A stretch of DNA of 64,000 bases from Dastarcus helophoroides. Its lineage: Eukaryota > Arthropoda > Insecta > Coleoptera > Bothrideridae. Made by a program: the position numbers and the translations under genes. How positions within the stretch are numbered: position 1 is the stretch's first letter; every line of letters begins with the position of its first letter. Of this stretch, positions 45,901 to 55,400 are shown piece after piece. The stretch is taken from assembly GCA_028583605.1 (NCBI GenBank), contig CM053336.1:26529007-26593006 (forward strand). Reading direction: 5' to 3'. The notes below the pieces were generated by a model. The model did no database searches and was not told the origin of the DNA. It was given only the letters and a program-made list of their open reading frames with translations.

Positions 45901-48900
45901 AAAGTTAGAATTTTGGAAAACAAATTGATAATAAATTAAACTTTATTCGAAATTCTGGCATTTAACTCAAAATTTATTTTTTAAAAAGCCACTCAATTCA
46001 GTTTAAAAGTCCCAAGCTTTAATCCCGTGTTTCCAGGAAATAAATTTACAATTGGGAGAACCTCAAAATTTTTTACAATGAAATTAAAATAAATAAAATG
46101 TTTTAAGACAACATTCTTGAAAAAAATCTAAATTTTGAGAAAAACCTGAAATTTACAAGAAAGTTTACAAATATTGGTGTTAAATTTGGGATTTGAATAA
46201 GATTTCAACCTACTAGTGTGTGCTTTTTGGAACATTTGTCAGCATTCGAATTGGGTATGCTAAAATAACGAGAGCTAATATAAATCGAAACTGGTTTTTG
46301 ATTCTCAAACGTTGCATCCGATAAAATGTTCAAACCTATTGGTTGATTGAGACAAAGTGTTGACTTATTTTAAACTTGAATATTCGACTTTTTTATTGAA
46401 ATTTTCTTGAAGAGCTTTTAAATTTTTAATTTGCGATTTTTTCAAAAAAAAATCGAAATGTTCAGAGCCATATTTTGAAAAAAAATCGAAATTTTTAAAA
46501 TAGATTAAAATTTTGAAAAAATCATTTTGATAAGAAATCGAAATTTTTAAATCAAGTCAAAACTTTGAGAAAAGGGAGAATTCGAGTCGAAAATTGAAAT
46601 ACAGAACTTGTCCCCTGAGCAACCTTTGTTGTGTTTTTAATCTTTCTTGGTTTCAGGGAACAAGATTTGTATTTCAATTTTTGAAGATAACTAAGGACCA
46701 GTCCGTTCCACCAAATCGAGTCGAAATTTTGAAAAACTCTAAATTTTCAATCGTAATTAAAATTTTCTGAAAAAAATCAAAACCTTATGTATATTTTTTG
46801 AAATAAATGGTAAACTGAAAAATTGTACAAAATCACCATTTTCGTAAGGTTGAATTTTTCGAAAAAGTTAAATTTACAAAAATAATCGAAATTTGGAAAG
46901 TTCAATTTTCAAAGTAGATGAAAATTTGCGAAAAGTCAAAATTTCCAAATAACATCAAAATTTTCAAAAAAAAAGAGAGAAAATGGAAATTTTCATTAAT
47001 AATAAACACTAAAATAAAGCGAAGTTTTTAGAGGAGATATTTTTAAGAGAGTTGAAATTTTTAAAATAAGTCAGAACTTTGAGAAATGGGGGAATTATAA
47101 AAATGGTGGAAATTTTGAAAAAATTAGAAAATTTTAATATTTCGAAATTTTCAACAGAATTTGAAATTTCGTTCAACAGAATTTAAAACTTTCGACAAAC
47201 TTCGAAATACCCAAAGAAAAAAACGAATTTTCAAAAGTCAAAACTTTTGAAATTTGTCAAACTTTTGGAAAAACCTAAATTTTCATAAAAAGGCGACGTT
47301 TTCAAAAGAGGCGAAGTTTTCTAAAAATTTGAATTTTTATAAGAGTCGAAATAAAAAAATGTAGAATTTTGAGGTTAAAGTCAAAATGTTAAATTTGAAG
47401 TCAAAATTTCTAGAGAAACTACAACATTTCGGTAAACAATTTGGAAGTTTCAGTTCGAACAACATCCTAGGTTCAGAATTGTAGATTTGAGAAAAATTTG
47501 AAATTTTAATAACTTGACATCTAATTTGACATTGGCTATTTCCATCGATAAGTTCGCCAAATTCTTGATTTAATTTTCAGAATTTCAATCGGCGGACAAC
47601 CGGAGCCAATAACCACTTTATCAAATGGGGAAACGGATCAACCCAAAGTCGCCACCGAACACCCACCATTCGAGGAAACCAAAAAAGATTCTGATCAACC
47701 ACCACCAGAGAAAACAAGCAAACAAGATGAAGTCCCACCACCGGAGCAAACTAAACCAATTCCAGAAAAATCACCAGTGGAGATAAGCGCGCCCAAAAAG
47801 AACAAAACAGCAGCGGAAACCGAAGATATGCCCTCGTTCTCCGAATGGGCGCAAAAACGCTTGGAGGAGGCCGAGAAGAGCAAAGAACATATTAATATAT
47901 CGAATTTGGCTCAAAGCGCCAACGGGGGGAAGCCTTCGGGGGCCAAGATGCGCTGGAAAAATTACGCCTCGTTGGACTGCGGCGCCAAAATCGTCGCCGC
48001 CAATCCCGAAGCGGTCAGTCCGAGCGCCGTACTCTCGCCTAGTCGAGACGAGTACAAGCTCAACACGTGCACCAGCCGGATTTGGTTCATCGTAGAGCTG
48101 TGCGAGGCCATCCAAGCCAAGAAGATCGATATAGCGAATTTCGAGCTGTTCTCCTCGTCGCCGAAAGATTTCACAGTTTCCGTCAGTGATCGCTTCCCCA
48201 CGCGCGATTGGTCAGTCGTCGGGCAATTCGCCGCCAAAGACGAACGCGACGTTCAAAGCTTCGACTTACATCCTCAACTCTTCGGAAAGTACATCAAGGT
48301 GGAAATTAAGTCGCACTACGGAGCGGAACACTATTGTCCTATTTCCCTCTTCCGCGTCTACGGAACATCCGAAATCGAAGTTTTAGAAAAAGAAGGTTTG
48401 GGCCAGGAACGCGGTGACGAAGACGACGACGATGACGAAACTCTAGACGTAGAAACCGACGACTCGGTGAAGAATCTACTCAATTCCGCCACCGACGCTG
48501 TCTTTTCCATGTTCAAGAAGGCCGCCCAAGTCCTCAACGTTAACAAAGGGAATAACACTAATGCCACCATCGCGGCGACGGGAAAACCCCAACTTACGCC
48601 CCCGAACGCGTGCTCCAGCCCTAGTCATCTTATAGTTTGCGACAACTGCAGCGACGCCCTCTTCGGCCAAGTCTACGAACTACTCAGCTGCAAATCCGCC
48701 CCCATCAACGACCTGATCAGCGTTCCCTTGATACGAAAAACTCTAACCAAATCGGATTTGTGCCGCGCTTTCGGGCTGAAATTCGAGGCCACCGAAAGAA
48801 GCAAATGGCGCGACTGCTTGGCCGCCTTCTTCGCCGATAAGTATCTGGGGGCCATGTGTAACGCCGTAGCGGTCTCCGAGAAGAAAGTGGTGCTCAACGT

Positions 48901-51900
48901 GACCAGTCAGTACCCGAACGCCACCAAGAAAGTCGACGACGTCGAGCGTCTGGTGGTGTTGGAATCCTCGGAAACAGCACCGGGGTCGCAGGAGGCGCCA
49001 GCGCCGACACAAGCCATCGAATCCACCCCTACCACTGAGCTGAAGTTAGCGACCACCACGCCTGCTGCCATCCCGGATTCGTCGCATATCCAACCATCGA
49101 AGACTCTAACTGATAGAGTCGAGATTCCGTCTTCGGATCCATCTAGTCAGGATGTTATGGTGACGGCGACTGATACTTTAAAGACTGCGGCGGAGGATTC
49201 CGGGGAAGAGAATAAGACGGAGGCTGCTCGGGTGGCTCCTAGTATCGCAGAAGCCACTTCGGAATCCGCCGAAGGCCAGGAGGAGCATTTGGTGGATCAA
49301 TTTGCCGATTTGAACGTGGAGAATGGCGACGGTGGTAGTCAGACTTCTTCGACGGCTAATTCGGCGCCGCAGATGCAAAAGGAGTCCGTTTTTCTTAGAC
49401 TTTCTAATAGAATTAAGGTAAGTCTCTGATTTCTGGTGTCCCCTTGATGTTGATATTTTATCATAGCTCAGCTAATTCAGGCACAAAACTGCCAAAACTT
49501 CCGACAAAGTTGAGTTGTAGTGAACATTTTTTTTAGGGATGAATTTTTCAGGGGACAATTCTAATTTGTTTTTTGCTATTGTTACGTGCGTTATCGGTTC
49601 GAATTATAACACACTTTATTTCTAAATTAAACTCGGAACTACAATTGCAATTCACCAACTTATTTATTGACTTCTAACTACCAACTAACTGACAGACTGA
49701 GGAAAAAGTGACCGCCTTATGTAGGTCCCGTCCGTGTTCTAGAAGAATTTGGCAGATAAGGCTTATTGTTTGCCGAAATTTCTGAAACGCTTATCTGCCG
49801 TTCGTTTCATTATCGCGGCCGCTTTCCCTTATCAGATATTTCTAGAAAATTTCCTTACATTCTAAATTCTATAATTACATTTCGTTACACTATTGCCTCT
49901 CTGGAGATGATAGCTTCGCTATCGAAACACGTTAGAGCAACTTTTGTTGTATTTTTTAATCTTTCTTGATTTCGGGGGACAGGATTTTTATATCAATTAT
50001 TCACACAAAATTATTCAAATTTGAAATTTCAAGACTGATATTAAAATTTTTGGAAATTTCATTCTTGTGAGGGTTGCGGCTTTTTTTCGAAATTTCGACT
50101 CTTGGTCTCGACATTTCATGGTTAACATCGAAATCTTTAATCCAAAAGAATTTTAAGATTGGAAGTTGACATGTTTTTTTTTTCTTTCGATTTTACATCG
50201 CAATCTGGAAAAGAAAAGTCGAGTCGAGATTTTCGAGTACTTGTCGCTGAAAAAGTTGAAATTCGAATTTGAAATTTCAAGAAATCAGCATTAATCGAAA
50301 TTTCCATTTTTTTAAGATTGAAAAATCTTTTAGGAAAGTAAAAATTTTCAAAAAAAATTGAAACGTTAAAAGAAAATGGAATTTGCGAAAAAAAGTCGAA
50401 ATATTAAAAAGGTTGAAATTTTAAAAAATTCAAAATTTTCAAAATATAAATTTACTCTTTCAAAAATAAACTAAATTTCTAAAAAATCAAAATATCAACA
50501 ATAAACGTTTTAAAAAATTAAATTTTCATCAGTTAAGTTTTTCAAAAAATTCATACTCTTTTTTACTTTAATTTTTGAAAAACTGTTTGCCTTTTTCAAA
50601 ATTTCAATTATGCAAAATTTGTTTTCTTCAAACTTCGACCATTTTTGAAAATTTGAATTTTTCTTATAATTTAGGTTTTACTTCAATATCAAGATTATCC
50701 GAAAAGCCGTTTTTTTTTGAAAATTTGGCCGAACATTTTTCACTCGAATTTTTTTCAAAATCTTGACCATCTTTGAAATCTTATTCTACCTACTATTTTC
50801 CAAAATGTCAACTTTTTTATAAATTACGAATTTTTTTTAATATTTTAGTTTTTTAAAAACTTCTATACTTTTTCAAAATTTAGTATTTTTCTTGGGATTG
50901 TGACTTATTTTAATAATTTCAATTTTTCTACTTTTTTTTGAAAGATTCACGTTTTCTAAAAATTTTGTTTATTTTTAAGTCGACTTGCTTAAATTTCGAC
51001 TTTTGTCAAGTCTATCTTGTCTAAAAAGTTTTGCTTTTTTTTGGAAAATTCAACCTTTTCCAAAATGTTGAGTTCTTTGTAATTTTCATTTTGATGAAAA
51101 CTTTGACTTTTTTCTTCAACCACTTTTTTAATTTGTTTGAAAATTTTAAGTTTTTTTTTAATTTCCTTTTCTCAAAATTTCCACTTTTAAAATTTTAATT
51201 TTTGATAATGTCCAATATTTTTTAAAATTAGAAAAAATTAAGATTATGACTTATTTCGAAAATGTCGATATATTTTTCAGAAATTTGAAATATACGGTCT
51301 TTCTGAAAATTTTGTTGTTTTTTTAAAGTAACTTTTCGATTTTTTTCAAATTATCGACCTTCGATTTCTTTATAAATTTGGAGTTAAAATTTAGATTTTT
51401 TTTTAAATTCTGATGTTTTTAAAATTGTAACTGATTGTGACTTTATCTTTCAACTCCAATTATTAAGGTCAAATTAACAAATAAATTTGACCTTAATAAT
51501 TGAACTTTTTAAATGAAAAATTCGGTCTTTTTCTTCTCTTTTCTTCACTACTCTTTTTCTCTGTCTTTTCCTCTCTTTTCCCCTCTTCCTCTTTTCTCCT
51601 CTCTTCCCTTCTTTTCTCTTCTTTTCCCTCATCTCTTTCCTCATCTCCTATCCTCTTCTCTTCCCTTCGCTTCCCTTCTTTTCCCCGTGCTTCTCTTTTC
51701 TTTTCTACTCTTCTGTTCTGTCTTCTCGCTTTTCCTTTGTTTTCGTCTATACTCTTCTCCTTTTCTTTTCTTTTCTTCTCTTCTTTTTTCTTCTCTTCTC
51801 TCTACTCCTCTCTCCTCTTCTTTCTCTTCTCTTTTCTTCTTTTCTTCTCCCGTCTCTAGTCTTCTCGCCTTTTCTGTCTTCTCCCCTTTCTTCTCTCACA

Positions 51901-54623
51901 TTCCCTTCTTTCTTCTTCTCTCATTTCTTTTCTCTCATCTCCCATTTATTTCTCTCCTCTTCTGTTCGTTTTTTCTCGCCTTTCCTTCTTTCTTCTCCTC
52001 TCTTCGTTCTTCCCCCCTTTCCTGTCCTCTCTCTCTCTCCTCTTCTCTTCATTTCTTTTTTTCTTCTCTTTTTCTTCTTTTATCAACTTTTATCTTCTTT
52101 CATCTCTTTTCTTTTCTCTCCTTTTCTCTTTGTTTCTTCTCTCTTCTCTTCTCATATCTTTTCTTCGCTTCCTGCATTTTCTTCTCTACTCTTCTGTCAT
52201 CTCCTCGTCATTTTTCTCCGCTTCTTTCTTCTCCCCTCTTCTCTACTTTTCTCTCCTCTTCTTTCCTCTCCTCCCCTCTTTTCTACTTTTCTCTCCTCTT
52301 CTCTCCCCTCCTTTTTCCCTTCTCCTCCTTTCTTCTCTTCTCATTTCTTTCCTTCCTATCTCTTCTATTCTCATCTCTTCCCCTTCCTATCTTTATTTTT
52401 CTTTTCCCTTTTCTTCTCTTCAATTTTGTTCTTTCTTCTCTTCTTTTCTCTTCTCTTCTTTTCTCTTCCCTTCTCTTTTTTCCCTTCTCTTCCCCTTTCT
52501 TCTCTTCTCTTCTTTGCTCTTTTCGTCTCTTCTTTTATCTCTTTTCTCCTCTTCTTTCTGCTCTCCTGTCTTTTGCTCTTCTCTTCTCATATCTTCCCTT
52601 CCTATCACTTTTCTTTTCTCTTTTCTACTCTTCTCTTCCCTTCCGGTCCCGTCCCTTCTCTTCTCTTCTTTTCTCTTCACTTCTCTCCTCCCCTCTTCTT
52701 TCCTCTTCTCTTCCCTTCCCTTCTCTTCTCTTGTCTTTTCTTCTCTTCTCTTCCCTTCTCTTCTTTTCCCTTCTCTTCCCCTTTCTTCGCTTCCCTTCTT
52801 TACTCTTCTCATCTCTTCTTTCATCTCTTTTCTCCTCTCCTCTGATCTTCTTTTCTCTCTTCTTCCCTTCCTATCACTTTTCTTCTTTTCTCGTTTCTAC
52901 ATTTCCCTTCTCTTCCCTTATCTTCCTTTCTCTTCCCTTCTCCTTTCTTCTCTGCTCTCATCTTCTCTTATCTCCTCTTTTCTTCACTTCTTTTCTTCTC
53001 TTCTCTTATTTCCTCTTCTCTCTCTTTTCTCCTCTCCTGTCTTCTCCCGTCTCTACTCTTCTCTCCTCTTCTGTCTTCTCCCCTCTCTTCTATCATATTG
53101 CCTTCTTTCTTCTTCTCTCATCTCTTCTTTATTCCTCTCCTCTTCTCTTCGTTTCTTCTCCTCTCTTCTCTTACCTCCCCTTTCTTTCTTTCTTCTCCTC
53201 TCTTCTCTAATCTTCCCTTTCCTTCTTTTTTCCCCTTTCCTGTCATCTCCTCTTCGCCTCACTTCTTTTTTCTTTTTTTCTTCTTTTCTCTTCGTTTCTT
53301 CTCTTCTCATATATTCTCCTCGCTTCCTGCCTCTTCTTCTCTACTCTTCCCTCATCTCCTCTTCTTTCTTCTCCTTCCCTCTTCTCTACTTTTCTCTCCT
53401 CTTCTCAACTTCTCTTCTTGTCTCTTTTCTTCTGTCATTTGCTCTTCCCTTTTCTTCTCTTCTCTTCTCTCTTCTTTTCTCATCTCTTCTCTTTTCATCT
53501 CTTCCCGTTTCTATCTTTATTTTTCTTTTCTCTTTTTTTCTCTTCTTTTCCCTTCTCTTCCCCTTTCTTTCTTCTCTTCTCTGCTCTTCTCGTCTCTTCT
53601 TTCATCTCTTTTCTCCTTTTTCCTTCTCTTTCCTTCTCTTCTCTGCTCTTCTTTTCTCTTCTCTGGTATCCTCTTCTCTCCTCTCTTTTCTCTTTCTCTC
53701 TTTTCCCCTCCCATCCCCCTTTCCTTTTCTCTTTCCTTCCATTATTAATTTTTTGTCTTTATTTCACAAGTATTATTATATAATTGTCATGTATGATTTA
53801 TAATACAAGTATTTTTTTATTTTAGGCTTTAGAAAGAAACCTATCATTATCTAGTCAATATTTGGAAGAACTTAGCAAACGATACAAAAAGCAAGTGGAA
53901 GAGATGCAAGCTTTACTTGACAAAACCTTGCACACGCTAAACGAAGAAAGCAAGCGAATGGACGAAAGGAGCAAAAATTTGGAAGAGCGCGTCAACGCGC
54001 TAACTATCCTGGTAGAACGAAACACCTGGTCGGCGGGCAGCTACTGGTTCTTTTTCACCGTGGTCCTGGTGGTCGGGTTTTGTTCGTTTTGCTGGCGAAC
54101 AACTAATATTAAATCACCAATGGAGGATGAGGCTTCCGCTGGCGAGAAACGGCGTCGAAAGTCTATTGACGTAGTCACCCACAAAACGACCAAAAAAGTT
54201 CGGCGTCCCAGCGACCAAGCGCTCAGGATAGTCCGATCATCGGCCATCGGCATCGACGAGAAACTCGGCCATAAAGAACGGAAGCGACGGAAGCGGAAAT
54301 CGGGCAACGTCTTCGCCGTTACGAAGCTGGAGGGTTCTGATTGGGTAGAAAATCAGCGAACGGAGGATATACCGTTTGCGCTGGATGAGCCCGATAATCC
54401 CATCTTGGAGTACATCCCTGTGACTGATGAGGAGAAAGAAGTGAAGTTGGTGAAGAAGCACAACGGCTCGGCGCTGCAAAATCACTTCGACGCGGAAAGC
54501 ATCGTGTCGGTTAGTCACTCTATAAATGGTCAAAGTTTGTCGTCGAATGGGCCGAATTTAGTCGATTGTTCGCCTAAGAAAGAGAGGAAGGGTTTTAAGC
54601 GCATTTTTAGGAAGGTGTTCTGA
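33900..54623 (+). CDS. SUCO/osteopotentia/Slp1-like SUN-domain ER membrane protein (4 coding exons)
   Basis: Exons: 33900-33949, 34000-34188, 47581-49417, 53826-54623. All introns are GT-AG and all joins keep frame, giving about 957 aa. The start is the first ATG after an in-frame TGA at 33894. Exon 1 plus the start of exon 2 encodes a signal peptide (basic MHKRFRS, then a hydrophobic stretch, residues 8-21). Residues 85-165 are Pro/Glu/Lys-rich. The SUN domain spans about residues 207-345 (NYASLDCGAKI to LFRVYGTSEI), followed by an acidic run (358-375), a SATDAVFSMFKKAAQ helix, and a C-x2-C segment near 433. After a Ser/Thr-rich region comes RLSNRIK-ALERNLSLSSQYLEE, a family-typical coiled-coil join across exons 3/4, one membrane span (about 760-781) and a Lys/Arg-rich tail. 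Known family role: ER/nuclear-envelope membrane protein that protects folding clients (yeast Slp1) and supports secretion of matrix proteins (vertebrate SUCO). Confidence 0.9.
34000..34188 (+). other. coding exon 2 of the SUN-domain gene
   Basis: Completes the signal sequence (LLCMFGTRG), then a hydrophilic linker rich in D, K, S and N. It ends AACGA|GTAAGT, a strong donor. The phase (two bases of a Glu codon) is completed by the first A of exon 3 at 47581. Confidence 0.85.
34189..35200. other. intronic DNA, mostly non-satellite
   Basis: Includes a tandem echo of CCCCCAAGTCTTTTAAA (about 34229 and 34254), a GC-richer patch at 34670-34700 (GGGCCGTGGCCCTTGGG) and another at 34990-35035 (CCAGCCGGTGGGGCACGCC), both resembling scraps of DNA-transposon ends. 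The frames 34601-34867 and 35103-35363 are not supported as genes. Confidence 0.4.
35200..36110 (+). repeat. T-rich polar minisatellite block (intron 2)
   Basis: TTTTTGAAAATTTCGAC-like units, T-rich on the coding strand. It switches to A-rich within about 40 bp at 36110-36150, without an intervening transposon. Confidence 0.75.
36111..38790 (+). repeat. A-rich block with higher-order repeats (intron 2)
   Basis: The short units are organised in larger blocks. The word GATGTAAT(TTT) recurs at 36491, 36883, 37311, 37890 and 38542 (spacings 392, 428, 579, 652). GGATAG after TCGAAATTTT recurs at 36351, 37701 and 38350. A C-run followed by AAATGGAATTTTG occurs at 36746-36780 and 37171-37202, about 422 bp apart. 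Confidence 0.75.
38791..39480. repeat. short T-rich island then A-rich minisatellite (intron 2)
   Basis: 38800-38925 is T-rich on the + strand between two A-rich arrays, a small polarity inversion. From 38926 to 39480 the array is A-rich again and progressively diverged. Confidence 0.6.
39481..40039. other. intronic AT-rich DNA without satellite
   Basis: No open frame with a domain; the 76-codon frame at 39728-39958 is unremarkable. GTTAATCTGTTTTCC / GTTAATCTGTTTTGA form a short tandem echo at about 39980-40012. Confidence 0.35.
40040..40262 (+). mobile_element. palindromic SINE-like element, copy C, 11-bp target duplication
   Basis: Body 40051-40251. 5' AAATTGAAATACAAATCTTG, left arm, central hairpin with ATAGCTTGGCTGTTGAAAC, GAGCAACCTTTGTTGTG, right arm with CTTTCTTGGTTTCAGGGG, then TTGAAGATAACCAAGGACC and GTTCCACC with an A tail. 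Flanked by AACTTAAACAA at 40040-40050 and 40252-40262. Essentially full length. Confidence 0.85.
40263..45440 (+). repeat. T-rich minisatellite block, ~5 kb (intron 2)
   Basis: The longest block: TTTTTGAAAATTTCGAC and CTTTCAAAATTTTGACTT units on the coding strand. From 41.8 to 45.2 kb a larger unit is visible, marked by GAAAAACCATTTTTTTGGAA-like words near 41850, 42200, 42640, 43257, 43703, 43862, 44118, 44570, 44876 and 45140. The minus-strand frames listed from this stretch are translated repeat. Confidence 0.8.
42314..42543 (-). mobile_element. palindromic SINE-like element, copy D, 11-13-bp target duplication
   Basis: Body 42325-42530 on the minus strand, full length (~206 bp). Arms at 42364-42427 and 42472-42530 are mutually complementary over about 60 bp. 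Between them lies CTCTGAAGATGACCGCTTGG, then CTGTCGAAACGGGTTAGAG. The 3' end is complementary to GGTGGAACGGACTGG. Flanked by ACTATATTTTTGG at 42314-42326 and 42531-42543, the last two bases possibly shared with the element. Confidence 0.85.
45441..46190 (+). repeat. diverged A-rich repeat (intron 2)
   Basis: Less regular AT-rich units with CTCAAAATTT and AAACTCAAAATTTC words. Polarity is reversed relative to the preceding block. It may be an old array. Confidence 0.5.
46195..46345 (+). mobile_element. retroelement fragment related to 18331-18435
   Basis: Shares the order GGAACATTTGTCAGCATTCG, an AACGAGAG / ACGAGATC region, ATCGAAACTGGT (GAAACCGG in the other copy) and AAATGTTCAAACCTATTGG with the element at 18.3-18.45 kb. 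Identity is moderate. It is part of the same unclassified family. Confidence 0.5.
46380..47500 (+). repeat. A-rich minisatellite block (end of intron 2)
   Basis: AAATCGAAATTTTTAAA-type units, interrupted by a palindromic retroposon at 46582-46726. It ends about 80 bp before the exon 3 acceptor. Confidence 0.7.
46582..46726 (+). mobile_element. palindromic SINE-like element, copy E, 11-bp target duplication
   Basis: Body 46593-46715: ATTGAAATACAGAACTTGTC, then a jump from CCCCTGA to GCAACCTTTGTTGTG, right arm, TTGAAGATAACTAAGGACC, GTCCGTTCCACC and AAA. Flanked by TCGAGTCGAAA at 46582-46592 and 46716-46726. Its centre is deleted. The flank lies in repeat DNA, so chance similarity is possible. 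Confidence 0.75.
47581..49417 (+). other. coding exon 3 of the SUN-domain gene (SUN domain)
   Basis: Exon of 612 full codons, GC near 50%, in strong contrast with the AT-rich introns. It holds the linker, the SUN domain, the acidic run and the Ser/Thr-rich region, and ends AGAATTAAG|GTAAGT in phase 0. Codons are rich in CG-containing triplets. The five minus-strand frames opposite it are shadows of this exon. Confidence 0.9.
49576..49893 (-). repeat. solo LTR with 4-bp duplication CTAT
   Basis: 310 bp, 49580-49889, with termini TGTTACG...CGTTACA on the + strand and CTAT at 49576-49579 and 49890-49893. Read on the minus strand it begins TGTAACG, has a promoter-like CTACATAAGGCGGTCAC followed by CAGTCTGTCAGTTAG, and an AATAAAG polyadenylation signal near the end. 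TG..CA termini and a 4-bp duplication suit a Ty3/gypsy-type LTR. No internal region remains. Confidence 0.75.
49895..50000 (-). mobile_element. palindromic SINE-like element, copy F, truncated at the hairpin
   Basis: On the minus strand: 5' end AATTGATATAAAAATCCTG, one arm, GTTGCTCTAACGTGTTTCG, hairpin ATAGCGAAGCTATC, then it stops at the LTR boundary. The hairpin differs from copies C and D in both arms but stays paired, a compensatory-change pattern. A possible scrap (TTCAGGGGACAA) lies at 49549-49560 beyond the LTR. Confidence 0.65.
50280..50565 (+). repeat. A-rich minisatellite (intron 3)
   Basis: Short block of GTCGAAATATTAAAAAGG-like units; polarity switches at about 50565. Confidence 0.6.
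50566..51450 (+). repeat. T-rich minisatellite (intron 3)
   Basis: TTTTTCAAAATTTCGAC-like units, reverse polarity to the preceding block. No exons found. Confidence 0.65.
51457..51502 (+). other. perfect 19-bp hairpin before the pyrimidine tract
   Basis: CAATTATTAAGGTCAAATT (51457-51475), an 8-base loop, and its exact complement at 51484-51502. It lies about 25 bp upstream of the pyrimidine tract. Confidence 0.85.
51529..53735 (+). repeat. 2.2-kb polypyrimidine (TTCTC)n-like tract
   Basis: Almost uninterrupted C/T on the + strand with words TTTTCTTCTCTTC and CCTCTTTTCTC. Rare purines are scattered (TCTTCGC, CTCATC). Stop codons all need A, so pyrimidine-only DNA gives very long open frames here (up to 565 codons on +, and K/R/E-rich frames on -); none is a gene. 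The tract lies inside intron 3, near its 3' end. Confidence 0.95.
53826..54623 (+). other. coding exon 4 of the SUN-domain gene (coiled coil, membrane span)
   Basis: Starts ALERNLSLSSQYLEELSKRY, the coiled coil conserved across SUCO/Slp1 proteins. Then comes a single hydrophobic span (SAGSYWFFFTVVLVVGFCSF) and a basic tail with several KRRRK-like clusters, ending KRIFRKVF and TGA at 54621-54623. Phase 0 junction with exon 3. Confidence 0.9.
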
Positions 54624-55400
54624 TTTGGTTCCGATCGCTTTGGAGAATGTTCTTGGGGTGAGGAAGGGTCAAGTTGTAACAGTTAACGTAAATATGGCGA
54701 TGTTTACTTATTTTATTTATGAAGTATGAAGCTCAAGGCCGTTTATTTGTCTTAGGAAAGAATATTATTCGCTTTTACGAATTTGCTTATTTTAAATATA
54801 TTTTGAAAATATTTTAGGATTTGTATCACTGGTCACTCAAATTAGTAAACTGAGAAAGACAGAGGTGATGAAATAATATTTTATTTATGGCCTCTTATGG
54901 GGGGAGTATTTACAATCGTCTTTTAAACAATTTTTGATAAACTTTTGAATAATTGTAGTTTGAGTATTTCAATTTCAACTGGATAGAATTGAAATTCTAT
55001 GAATAATGTCATGCGGAAGTATTTCTTGAACTCTATGCCCGTAATTAAAAAAGAGAGGGTTCTTCATTTTTATCAGATTTAAATTAATAATTTTATTTTA
55101 AGGTCATTTCAAAATTTCTTAGCATCTTAGGGCTAACCTAAACTAGCGCTCTTTTGTTAAAAGTGTCACATTTGAATTTGATTTATATTAATAATTGCAG
55201 TGTTGCCAAGTTCACCGATTCGCATAGCATAATCCCAAAATATAAGAAGTCACTCATTGAAACATAGAGTATTGGAAAATCTACTATACACTAGTGTTCT
55301 TCATTTGCAAAGGAAATTAGGGCTTTTTATTTTAAAATTCTTTTTTCATATAGCATCTATGACCAAAATTCATTTCAAAATTTCTAGATAACTAATCAAA
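54624..55400 (+). other. probable 3'UTR start and flanking DNA
   Basis: Non-satellite AT-rich DNA following the stop codon. No canonical AATAAA is seen in the first few hundred bases; an ATTAAA variant lies near 55043. The end of the transcript cannot be fixed from sequence alone. Confidence 0.4.

Larger units (their letters stand above)
34189..47580 (+). other. intron 2 of the SUN-domain gene (13.4 kb, repeat-filled)
   Basis: Donor GTAAGT at 34189, acceptor TTTAATTTTCAG ending 47580. Contents: about 0.6 kb of unassigned DNA; a T-rich array (about 35.2-36.1 kb); an A-rich array (36.1-39.5 kb) with a short inverted island; about 0.5 kb of mixed DNA; a T-rich array (40.3-45.4 kb); A-rich arrays (45.4-46.1 and 46.4-47.5 kb); and three palindromic retroposon copies. 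No internal exon was found. Confidence 0.8.
49418..53825 (+). other. intron 3 of the SUN-domain gene (4.4 kb)
   Basis: Donor GTAAGTCTCTG, acceptor TTTTTTATTTTAG at 53825. It holds a solo LTR, a truncated palindromic element, A-rich then T-rich minisatellite, a hairpin and the 2.2-kb pyrimidine tract, which ends only about 90 bp before the acceptor. Confidence 0.85.

Noticed and set aside
47695..49378. Several minus-strand frames opposite exon 3
   Set aside because: They are shadows of the real + strand exon and lack any domain.
51500..53803. Open frames of up to 565 codons on + and K/R/E-rich frames on -
   Set aside because: They lie in pyrimidine-only DNA, which cannot contain stop codons; they are low-complexity translations inside an intron.
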